Origin: Psychromonas sp.
GTDB lineage: Bacteria; Pseudomonadota; Gammaproteobacteria; Enterobacterales; Psychromonadaceae
Assembly: GCA_013619145.1 (NCBI GenBank)
Contig: JABXKR010000134.1
Coordinates: 1-37,431 of the forward strand
Direction of reading: 5' to 3'
Length of the DNA stretch: 37,431 bases
Positions 30,743-37,431 of the stretch are shown piece by piece. The position numbers and the translations under genes are program-made. Position 1 is the first letter of the stretch. Each line of letters starts with the position of its first letter. The notes beneath the pieces were generated by a model. That model was not told the DNA's origin and did not search any database. It worked only from the letters and a program-made list of their open reading frames with translations.

Positions 30743-32327
30743 TATCATCAATAAGCTAAACAGTTTTACACAGCATCTTTTCGGGCAACTTATTTTTGCC
30801 CTTATTTTGGGCGCAATTCAAGTTTTTGCTTTTGCCCCTTTTGAGCAGTGGTGGGTTCTCTATCCCTCATTAATCGGCTTTTTTTTATTATTACAGCAAG
30901 TTCAAAAAAGCACACAACGCTATTTTTTAATTAGTTTTACTTTTAGCATATCGATGTTTATTGCCACCATTCACTGGATTTATGTAAGCATGGATCTTTT
31001 TGGCGGCATGCCGACAATAGTAAGTGCACTTTTAATTGTTATCTTCTGTGCGTATTTGGCACTATTTCCAACGATTGCATTATGGGCAAGTACACGTTTT
31101 CTAAACTTATCAAATGCAACGCGTTATCTTTTACTTATTCCCGTTTTTTGGTTAATTTCCGATTGGCTTAGAGGTTATATTTTAACCGGATTTCCTTGGG
31201 CCTATCTGGGATATAGCCATGCCGATACACCTTTAGTCGGATTTGCGCCGATATTGGGAGTACAAGGTATAACACTGGCAATTATGGTTATTTGTGGCGC
31301 ACTAACTTTGCTTATGCAAAAACAAAGAATCGTATTAAATATTTCGCTGATTTGCGGGCTGCTAATAACAGGTTATATTTTACAGAAACAACAATACAAC
31401 GAGCTGCAGCCGGAAATAATGGTGTCGTTAGTACAGGGTAATATAGATCAAAATGACAAATGGAAATCTGATCAGCTCTACCCATCACTATTTAAATACC
31501 TGGATCTCAGTGAAACAGGACTAGACATTCAACCCGAGCTAATTATTTGGCCAGAATCAGCAATTGCAGCCTTAGAAATTGATATGCAGCGCTTTTTGCA
31601 GCCTTTATCAATTAATTTAGCAGAAAAAAACAAAACCTTAATTACTGGCATTATTGGTTATAAATCGGCCAGTGATGAATACCACAATACCATTATCGCA
31701 TTAGGTAAATTACCACTAGGCCAAGGTTACTCTTTAACGGGCAAAAATCGTTACCAAAAACATCAGTTATTACCCATTGGTGAATTTGTCCCATTTGAAG
31801 ATCTACTGCGTCCCCTTGCGCCCTACTTTAATCTGCCTATGTCGAGCTTTCAGCGTGGTGATGAAATTCAACCTAATTTGCAAAGCGGACAAACAACATT
31901 AGCCTCAGCTTTATGTTATGAAATCGCCTTTCCTGAGTTATTACGCAAAAACATTGCCGAAAAAACAGGTATGTTATTAACATTAAGTAATGATGCTTGG
32001 TTTGGTGACTCCATTGGTCCAGATCAACACTTACAGATTGCAAGAATGCGTGCAATAGAGTTTGCTCGCCCATTATTGCGTAGTACAAATAATGGCGTGA
32101 CTGCTATTTTTGATGCCTATGGCAATGAGTTAGGAAGACTGCCATCTAATACTGCAGATGTGTTAAGTAAAAAGGTGCAGCCTGCGTTTGGTAATACCCC
32201 CTACCAAACTTATGGTTCGAGTCCACTTTACTTATACTGCTTATTGATATTGATAGGGATATTTTTTCACAGCAAAAAAGTTAATATACCCAAGCTACTT
32301 AAAACGCGGGAATCTGCAAGTCGATAA
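30732..32327 (+). CDS. lnt: Apolipoprotein N-acyltransferase Lnt
   Basis: This 531-residue inner-membrane enzyme N-acylates the diacylglyceryl-cysteine of lipoproteins. Several N-terminal membrane helices (about 15-215) are followed by a periplasmic nitrilase-like domain. The triad is visible: E275 in IIWPESAI, K343 in NRYQKHQLLP, and C395 in ASALCYEIAF. FVPFEDLLRPLAPYF and LSNDAWFGDSIGP are also typical. The start is TTG inside the ybeX end. The last 14 codons (IPKLLKTRESASR) are encoded by the left end of a TATACCCAAG repeat, so the C terminus seems to have been rewritten by a repeat insertion. Confidence 0.93.
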   Translation: MSNNIINKLNSFTQHLFGQLIFALILGAIQVFAFAPFEQWWVLYPSLIGFFLLLQQVQKSTQRYFLISFTFSISMFIATIHWIYVSMDLFGGMPTIVSALLIVIFCAYLALFPTIALWASTRFLNLSNATRYLLLIPVFWLISDWLRGYILTGFPWAYLGYSHADTPLVGFAPILGVQGITLAIMVICGALTLLMQKQRIVLNISLICGLLITGYILQKQQYNELQPEIMVSLVQGNIDQNDKWKSDQLYPSLFKYLDLSETGLDIQPELIIWPESAIAALEIDMQRFLQPLSINLAEKNKTLITGIIGYKSASDEYHNTIIALGKLPLGQGYSLTGKNRYQKHQLLPIGEFVPFEDLLRPLAPYFNLPMSSFQRGDEIQPNLQSGQTTLASALCYEIAFPELLRKNIAEKTGMLLTLSNDAWFGDSIGPDQHLQIARMRAIEFARPLLRSTNNGVTAIFDAYGNELGRLPSNTADVLSKKVQPAFGNTPYQTYGSSPLYLYCLLILIGIFFHSKKVNIPKLLKTRESASR

Positions 32328-32443
32328 GTGCTAGATTCAAGGCATAAACTCAAGGAGCTAATTGTTCCAGAGCAAGGAGTTAAAGCGCCTTACACCGGCA
32401 TCTTAGCTTAACCCCAAGCACTATTTGCAAGTGGTCAGGTATA
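32285..32443. repeat. 159-bp intergenic repeat overlapping the 3' end of lnt
   Basis: The left end TATACCCAAGCTACTT and the complement of the right end TATACCTGACCACTT match imperfectly. The interior (CTCAAGGAGCTAATTGTTCC and GCTTAACCCCAAGCACTATT) has no ORF. Its ends resemble those of the palindrome at 26854-26899. Confidence 0.6.
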
Positions 32444-32464
32444 AATCTCCCAATAGGAATACCT

Positions 32465-33835
32465 ATGAAGAATAAAATAGCAACATTCCGCCATCCGGAT
32501 TTTCAGCAAAAACTTTGGCAATTAGCCCTGCCTATTACTTTCCAGTCGCTGTTATATTCATTTCTTGGCCTTGTTGATATTTTAATGGTCGGCCAGTTAG
32601 GTGAAAGTGAAATTGCCGCGGTTGGCCTGGGTAATAAAATATTCTTCTTTAACCTGTTAATGATGGTCGGCGTCAGCCATGCAGGTGGCGTACTTGCTTC
32701 TCAATACTTTGGAGCAAAAGATCTATCAGGCTTAAGACGCAGCTTAGTGATATCACTCCTGTTTACTTTTTTGATTACGATTCCCTTTATAGCTTTTTAT
32801 ACTATCTCTCCACAAACCGTTACTGGACTCGCAAGTGATGACCCTCGGCTTTTATTATTAGCCAACGATTATTTAGTGATCACTGCATGGAGCTTTATTT
32901 TTACCGCCGTTGTACTGCCCGTTGAAACAGCATTACGTTCAGCAGGAGATACCAAAACTTCAATGCGCATTAGCATGCTGGTTATACCTATTAATGCTCT
33001 GCTTAACTATATATTCATTTTTGGTCACCTTGGATTTCCAGCAATGGGTGTCCAAGGTAGCGCCTGGGGCACGTTAATCGCGCGGGCCATCCAGTTATTA
33101 TTACTGCTTATTTTCGTTGCTAAAAAACGCTCATTTATCATCACTAAGCGAAATGAGATCAAACAGGCACTTAGCCGATATGAAATAAAACGTTATATAA
33201 AACTGGCAATACCAATGGTATTACATGATAGCGGCTGGGCTTTAGGTGTTTTTGTTTACACTTTAATTTTTGCCATGATTGGTATTCAAGAACTGGCAGT
33301 GATGAGTATGATATCCACCATAGAGCAAACTATTTTTGCACTGTTTATTGGTATCGCTATTGCCAGTGGCACTATGATAGGACATCAGCTCGGGGCAAAA
33401 TCATTTAATATAGCCTGGCAACAAGCCTGGACATTTATCCTGTTTGTACCCATTCTGGCATTTATCTTTACCCCTATCATTATTATATTTAGAGAGCCCG
33501 TATTATCACTATTCCCGGCCCTATCATTAAGTGCAAGCGAAAGTGCATCCCAGGTTTTACTGGTATTGGCATGTGCGTTGTTTGTTCGGGTTATTAACTT
33601 TATTGGTATTATCGGCGTCTTACGTAGCGGCGGAGATGTTAATTACAGTACATTTATTGATATTTTCTGCATGTGGTGCGTGGGTATCCCGTTAACCTAT
33701 ATTGCCGTTAAATATTATAACTTCAGCTTAGTTGAAGCGTATATTGTTACTCTGTCAGAAGAGCTGCTCAAGGTTATTTTAGTGATCCAGCGTGTCCATA
33801 AAAAACACTGGTTAAGAAATATGATCCAAACATGA
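32465..33835 (+). CDS. MATE family efflux transporter (NorM-like)
   Basis: This 456-residue multidrug/toxin extrusion protein has about 12 membrane helices in two halves. Family landmarks include LALPITFQSLLYSFLGLVDILMVGQLGESEIAAVGLGNK at the N terminus and VLPVETALRSAGDTKTSMRI in the first half. The second half has AIASGTMIGHQLGAKS and GIIGVLRSGGDVNYSTFIDIFCMW. It should export cationic compounds using a Na+ or H+ gradient. The ATG follows AGGAATACCT. It stands alone between the lnt repeat and the next operon. Confidence 0.92.
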   Translation: MKNKIATFRHPDFQQKLWQLALPITFQSLLYSFLGLVDILMVGQLGESEIAAVGLGNKIFFFNLLMMVGVSHAGGVLASQYFGAKDLSGLRRSLVISLLFTFLITIPFIAFYTISPQTVTGLASDDPRLLLLANDYLVITAWSFIFTAVVLPVETALRSAGDTKTSMRISMLVIPINALLNYIFIFGHLGFPAMGVQGSAWGTLIARAIQLLLLLIFVAKKRSFIITKRNEIKQALSRYEIKRYIKLAIPMVLHDSGWALGVFVYTLIFAMIGIQELAVMSMISTIEQTIFALFIGIAIASGTMIGHQLGAKSFNIAWQQAWTFILFVPILAFIFTPIIIIFREPVLSLFPALSLSASESASQVLLVLACALFVRVINFIGIIGVLRSGGDVNYSTFIDIFCMWCVGIPLTYIAVKYYNFSLVEAYIVTLSEELLKVILVIQRVHKKHWLRNMIQT

Positions 33836-33943
33836 TAAAAAAACCCAATAGAATCAAATAAAAATTAAGATTAATCCTACAATTTAAACTACAAGCTGAT
33901 AACATCATATTTTTGTTTTCTATAATAATGGTTAGGGATTTTT

Positions 33944-34636
33944 ATGTTTTTAAATAAAACCGCACTTATAACTGCAGTCGCTATTTTTGTAAGCACAGGT
34001 TGTGTCAGCATAGATAATGAAGCACAACAAACACAAATAACCAACCTGCAAGGTGAGCTTGTGCAAGCACAAGAAACTAACCAGCAAACACAAACAAAGC
34101 TAACTACAGCCAATAAAAACTTAACTGGCTGTCAAAATAAAGTTGATGAATTAACAATCTTATTAGCAAAATCAACAAGCGCAAAAAATGCCACAAAACT
34201 GGATGATAAAACAATTCTCGGCCAGTCTGAATGGGTTTATATTTCAACGACTAAAAGTAACTACAAAGGCAGAATTGATACGGGTGCAGCAACCTCTTCA
34301 ATTAACGCGGTTGATATTGAACGTTTTGAACGCGATGGCAAAAAATGGGTGCGTTTTAATCTAAGTCATGAAAAAGGATTAGATCCGCAAATTGTTGAAG
34401 CTAAAATTGAACGTATTGCTAAAATTATTCAATCAAGTAAACCTGGTGAAGAAACTGAACGCCCCGTTGTTAAATTACATGTGCGTATTGGTGATGTAAC
34501 ACATCAAACAGAGTTTACCTTAACGGATCGCACTCATATGGTATACCCTGTATTAATCGGTCGTACATTTATGCAGGATGTTGTATTAGTTGACGTCAGC
34601 AAAGAATACATTCATCCAAAATACAACGCTAAATAG
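33944..34636 (+). CDS. Lipoprotein with RimB-type retropepsin-like protease domain (PF05618)
   Basis: This 230-residue protein has a lipoprotein signal peptide: a hydrophobic stretch, then VSTGC with the acylated cysteine at residue 20. A Gln/Thr-rich coiled linker follows (about 25-85, QGELVQAQETNQQTQTKL). The C-terminal domain (about 90-228) carries the aspartic-protease-like motif GRIDTGAATSSINA with D112-T-G, HTEFTLTD-like strands and YPVLIGRTFMQD. This matches the family formerly annotated as ATP-dependent zinc protease and now seen as retropepsin-like. It should face the periplasm. It is 12 bp upstream of the 7-TM gene. Confidence 0.87.
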   Translation: MFLNKTALITAVAIFVSTGCVSIDNEAQQTQITNLQGELVQAQETNQQTQTKLTTANKNLTGCQNKVDELTILLAKSTSAKNATKLDDKTILGQSEWVYISTTKSNYKGRIDTGAATSSINAVDIERFERDGKKWVRFNLSHEKGLDPQIVEAKIERIAKIIQSSKPGEETERPVVKLHVRIGDVTHQTEFTLTDRTHMVYPVLIGRTFMQDVVLVDVSKEYIHPKYNAK

Positions 34637-34648
34637 TAAGGGCTCCCC

Positions 34649-36175
34649 ATGAACTCAAGAATTGTCTTTTTCGCCTTAGTCGCAGGCCTGTTCACTTTAG
34701 GCATATTTCAAACTGTACAACGCCATTTCGCGTTCGATATTCCCTGGTTGCCTGGCGAAACACGTACCATCTGGAATATTGATGCAAAAGTCGATTTTAA
34801 TGCGATGGGAGAGTCTGTTCTTGCATCACTAACCACGCCAAAAGCGCAAGCTGGTTACACCCAAATTAGTCAAAATGCGGCTTCACCTGGTTACGGGCTT
34901 TCATTTTTAAATGAAAACACTGCGCCACAAGCTCAATGGGCAATTCGCGAAGCAACGGGTAAACAAACGCTTTATTATAATATTCAGGTACTTGCTGATA
35001 ATAAAAGTAAAGATCAAAAATACACTGAAATGCCAGCTTTATTCGATAAAGAATATGATGCTGCGAGCTTGGCTGCCGGCACTGAAATTATCAGAGATGC
35101 ATATAAAACCAGCGCGGATGCATTCAGTTTAACTCGCGAACTGTTAAAAGTACTTAATGCTGAAACCCCGAATCAAAATATCAGCTTGATTTTAAACAGT
35201 GAAATAACAAAAACAGATCTTTTAATCGCACTCTTAAATGAAGCAAAAATTCCGACTAAAAAAGTTGGTGCGCTTCACTTAGAAGATGGTCGTCGCCGTC
35301 AACACTTACAGCCTATAGTGGAAGTATTCCAAGAAAAAGATGGGGTTATCACTTCCCAACTATTTAATGCTAATAATACAGCAGCAGTAAATCGTAATAA
35401 TTTATTGCTTTGGGATCAAAGTGGTAAAGCCTTGCTTGAACTTGTTGGTGGTGAGAACTCCAAAGTCAGCTTCTCAATGATTAAACAAGAGCAGCCGGCA
35501 TTAGCTGCAATCCTTCAAAAAACTGAAGATAATCAATTATTCAACTTTTCAATTCATAGCCTGCCTGTTGAAGATCAGTCACTGTTTAAAGGTATCTTAA
35601 TGATTCCTTTAGGTGTTTTGATTGTAGTTATAATGCGCGTTTTAATCGGTCTGAAAACATCCGGTACTTTTATGCCGGTTTTAATCGCCATGGCATTTAT
35701 TCAAACAAGCCTTGTAACTGGTCTGGTTGGTTTTATTCTATTGGTGGCAGTTGGTTTATTTATCCGCTCATATCTATCACATCTTAATTTATTACTGGTG
35801 TCACGAATATCCACCGTAATCATTATGGTTATCCTGCTGATTGCAATGTTTGGTGTACTCTCATACAAACTTGGTCTTACTGAAGGACTTAAAATCACCT
35901 TTTTCCCAATGATTATTCTCTCTTGGACGATAGAGCGTATGTCTGTTTTATGGGAAGAGGAGGGTGCAAAAGATGTAATTACTCAAGGTGGCGGCAGTTT
36001 GGCGGTTGCAGTGCTTGCATACTTTGCCATGAGCAATGAGGTTACACGTCATCTAATGTTTAATTTCATTGGCTTACAGTTTGTTGTGATGGCCTTTGTT
36101 CTGTTACTGGGAAGTTATACGGGCTACCGCCTGTTAGAATTACGTCGCTTTAAACCCTTGGCTGATAAGGACTAA
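34649..36175 (+). CDS. 7-TM protein with inactive transglutaminase-like domain (PF14400/PF14402)
   Basis: This 508-residue inner-membrane protein has an N-terminal anchor (about 5-22) and a large periplasmic domain (about 25-300). That domain contains a transglutaminase-like fold without an evident catalytic Cys-His-Asp set (SLTRELLKVLNAETPNQNISLILNS, LLIALLNEAKIPTKKVGALHL). A block of about seven helices starts at GILMIPLGVLIVVIMRVLIGLKTSGTFMPVLIAMAF and ends GSYTGYRLLELRRFKPL. This is the 'inactive transglutaminase fused to 7 transmembrane helices' architecture. It is sandwiched between the retropepsin lipoprotein and the ATP-grasp gene, 3 bp from the latter. Confidence 0.87.
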   Translation: MNSRIVFFALVAGLFTLGIFQTVQRHFAFDIPWLPGETRTIWNIDAKVDFNAMGESVLASLTTPKAQAGYTQISQNAASPGYGLSFLNENTAPQAQWAIREATGKQTLYYNIQVLADNKSKDQKYTEMPALFDKEYDAASLAAGTEIIRDAYKTSADAFSLTRELLKVLNAETPNQNISLILNSEITKTDLLIALLNEAKIPTKKVGALHLEDGRRRQHLQPIVEVFQEKDGVITSQLFNANNTAAVNRNNLLLWDQSGKALLELVGGENSKVSFSMIKQEQPALAAILQKTEDNQLFNFSIHSLPVEDQSLFKGILMIPLGVLIVVIMRVLIGLKTSGTFMPVLIAMAFIQTSLVTGLVGFILLVAVGLFIRSYLSHLNLLLVSRISTVIIMVILLIAMFGVLSYKLGLTEGLKITFFPMIILSWTIERMSVLWEEEGAKDVITQGGGSLAVAVLAYFAMSNEVTRHLMFNFIGLQFVVMAFVLLLGSYTGYRLLELRRFKPLADKD

Positions 36176-36178
36176 ACT

Positions 36179-37126
36179 ATGTTTTTTTGTAATCCTTTTA
36201 AGCTCAAACAGAAAGGCATTATGGGCATGAACCAGCGCAATAGCGGCTATATTGGACGCTATAACCCGCGTAAATTATACCCTTTAGTTGATAATAAACT
36301 AAAAACGAAAATTATTGCGCGTGATGCTAATGTTACCACTCCTGCTTTATTGGGAGTAATTTCCATGCAGGCAGAAGTTCAAGGTGTAGAAGAGTTTATT
36401 AAAGATACCCCAGGCTTTGTTATTAAGCCCGCTAAAGGTAGTGGTGGTAAAGGTATTTTAGTTATCACTAAAATTGAAAACGGCCGTTATTTTAAACCCA
36501 ATGGCAGTGAAGAAAGCCTTTCTGAAATTAAGCGTCACGTAACAGATATCCTTGCGGGTTTATTTAGCTTAGGTGGCAGTGCTGATGTTGCTGTAGTTGA
36601 AGGTTTAATTCAGTTTGACAATGCCTTTGATGGTTTTAGTTTCGAAGGCGTGCCTGATGTGCGAGTGATCGTCTTTAAAGGCTTCCCGGTAATGGCGATG
36701 ATGCGTCTTTCCACCGCCGCTTCTGATGGTAAAGCTAATTTACACCAAGGTGCCGTTGGCGTGGGTATTGATATAGGCACAGGCAAAGCCCTGCATGCCG
36801 TGCAGTTTGATCTGCCTGTCCATCACCACCCGGATACCAATAAGGAGCTTAAAAAATTAGAGGTTCCAAAATGGGAACGGCTTATCTATTTAGCCGCTAG
36901 CTGTTATGAGATGTCTGGCATGGGCTATTTAGGCACCGATATGGTACTAGACCGCGATTTAGGGCCAATGCTACTCGAATTAAATGCTCGCCCGGGTTTA
37001 GCTATTCAAACTGCCAATGGGCAAGGCATTCTGCCGCGTTTGAAGCTCATTGAAAGCTTGGGTGATGATCATGGCATGAGCGTTGAAGAGCGTATTAATT
37101 TCTGTCAAAAGCACTTCTCTCAATAG
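36179..37126 (+). CDS. ATP-grasp alpha-L-glutamate ligase-like protein (PF14397)
   Basis: This 315-residue cytosolic ATP-grasp enzyme has ATP-binding landmarks FVIKPAKGSGGKGILVI (about 80-96) and DVRVIVFKGFPVMAMMRL. The C-terminal metal-binding LGTDMVLDRDLGPMLLELNARPGLAIQ also includes the terminal Asn/Arg of the fold. The family is annotated as alpha-L-glutamate ligase-related and probably forms an amide or peptide bond on an unknown acceptor. The first ATG lies 3 bp after the previous stop. M15 (36221), preceded by AAAGG, is an alternative start, but the N-terminal region resembles the family. It is the last gene of the operon, followed by a strong terminator. Confidence 0.88.
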   Translation: MFFCNPFKLKQKGIMGMNQRNSGYIGRYNPRKLYPLVDNKLKTKIIARDANVTTPALLGVISMQAEVQGVEEFIKDTPGFVIKPAKGSGGKGILVITKIENGRYFKPNGSEESLSEIKRHVTDILAGLFSLGGSADVAVVEGLIQFDNAFDGFSFEGVPDVRVIVFKGFPVMAMMRLSTAASDGKANLHQGAVGVGIDIGTGKALHAVQFDLPVHHHPDTNKELKKLEVPKWERLIYLAASCYEMSGMGYLGTDMVLDRDLGPMLLELNARPGLAIQTANGQGILPRLKLIESLGDDHGMSVEERINFCQKHFSQ

Positions 37127-37150
37127 TTATAGCAAATTAATTAATCTGAT

Positions 37151-37191
37151 AAAAAAAGCCCCTGTTTATTTTAATAAACAGGGGCTTTTTT
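37151..37191 (+). terminator. Strong intrinsic terminator of the retropepsin/7-TM/ATP-grasp operon
   Basis: AAAAAGCCCCTGTTTATT pairs perfectly with AATAAACAGGGGCTTTTT around a short loop, with A and T runs on either side. It lies 24 bp after the stop codon. Confidence 0.95.
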
Positions 37192-37250
37192 GTACTCTTA
37201 ACTTTCATCTGCAATAGCAGATAAAAGCTGTCACTATCTAGGATGGTTAA

Positions 37251-37352
37251 ATGAATCATTCAACCTTTATTTCGCAACAAGTGGATAGTAGTCATATACT
37301 TAAAAGTGAGGATATCGACAAACTAGCCATGATCTTTTGCAAGCGACTTTGA
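37251..37352 (+). CDS. Short ORF of unknown status at the window edge
   Basis: A 33-codon ORF (MNHSTFISQQVDSSHILKS...FCKRL) has a plausible AGGATGG site 6 bp upstream. It resembles no family I can name. It could be a small gene or the broken start of a longer one continuing in another frame beyond the window. Confidence 0.25.
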   Translation: MNHSTFISQQVDSSHILKSEDIDKLAMIFCKRL

Positions 37353-37431
37353 GATAAGTAAAGATTATTGTGCAGCTGCTATTTATCACGATTGAGATCC
37401 CGGCATTAACGGATGACCGTAATAAACTGAT

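Noticed and set aside
37321-37431. Transposase remnant at the right edge
   Set aside because: Reading all frames gave short peptides only, none convincingly similar to a transposase family; left as an unassigned short ORF.

Overview
The window looks like a chromosomal segment of a cold-marine, AT-rich gammaproteobacterium, most probably Psychromonas or a close relative. The reasons are the protein sequences, the conserved blocks yfgD/DUF2069/hda/DUF2066/purMN and ubiF/miaB/ybeZYX/lnt, the DUF3379 plus ECF-sigma pair, the tRNA-Asn cluster, and marine-gammaproteobacterial intergenic palindromes of the TATACC...GGTATA and ATACCAA...TTGGTAT types. The genus is an inference, not a database match.

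Layout. 1-7.0 kb is housekeeping: a decayed cyclase-like tail, ycgL-mltB-ycgN, a 194-bp MITE-like element, yfgD, DUF2069, hda and a DUF2066 exported protein on the minus strand, then purM-purN. 7.0-10.3 kb holds an lrgA-lrgB pair, two intact tRNA-Asn genes interleaved with two degenerate copies, and an ECF sigma factor with its DUF3379 partner. 10.5-12.9 kb is a GC-richer divergent pair, a Bcr/CflA exporter and a LysR regulator, ending at a second palindromic MITE-like element. 13.2-16.4 kb carries an unrecognised four-helix membrane protein with a C-terminal winged-helix-like domain, then two alpha/beta hydrolases and DUF2784 on the minus strand.

16.9-23.05 kb is the most unusual part. Nine co-directional plus-strand genes are packed between palindromic spacers that end in (G)CGTTA-like cores: two hypotheticals, three consecutive LysE/RhtB exporters, a GNAT acetyltransferase, a metallophosphoesterase, an alpha/beta-hydrolase-like protein and a YkgJ-like Cys-cluster protein. 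For two genes the 7-bp motif before the gene is exactly the reverse complement of the motif overlapping its stop codon, as expected for integron cassettes. No integrase is visible, so this resembles an integrase-less attC cluster (CALIN) or cassette-array remnant. A fragment resembling the 3' end of a group II intron and two related hairpins lie in the spacers. Just after the array is a 3' scrap of a second copy of the membrane/winged-helix gene.

23.4-37.1 kb returns to ordinary chromosome: a SetA-like sugar-efflux MFS protein divergent from an AraC regulator, ubiF, and the miaB-ybeZ-ybeY-ybeX-lnt block. miaB is broken by an internal out-of-frame deletion of about 41 codons. A MATE exporter follows, and then a tight three-gene operon: a lipoprotein retropepsin-like (RimB-type) protease, a 7-TM protein with an inactive-transglutaminase domain, and an ATP-grasp ligase. 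This looks like an envelope-spanning peptide-modification system whose role is poorly understood.

All calls rest on reading the sequence and recalling families; no searches were run.
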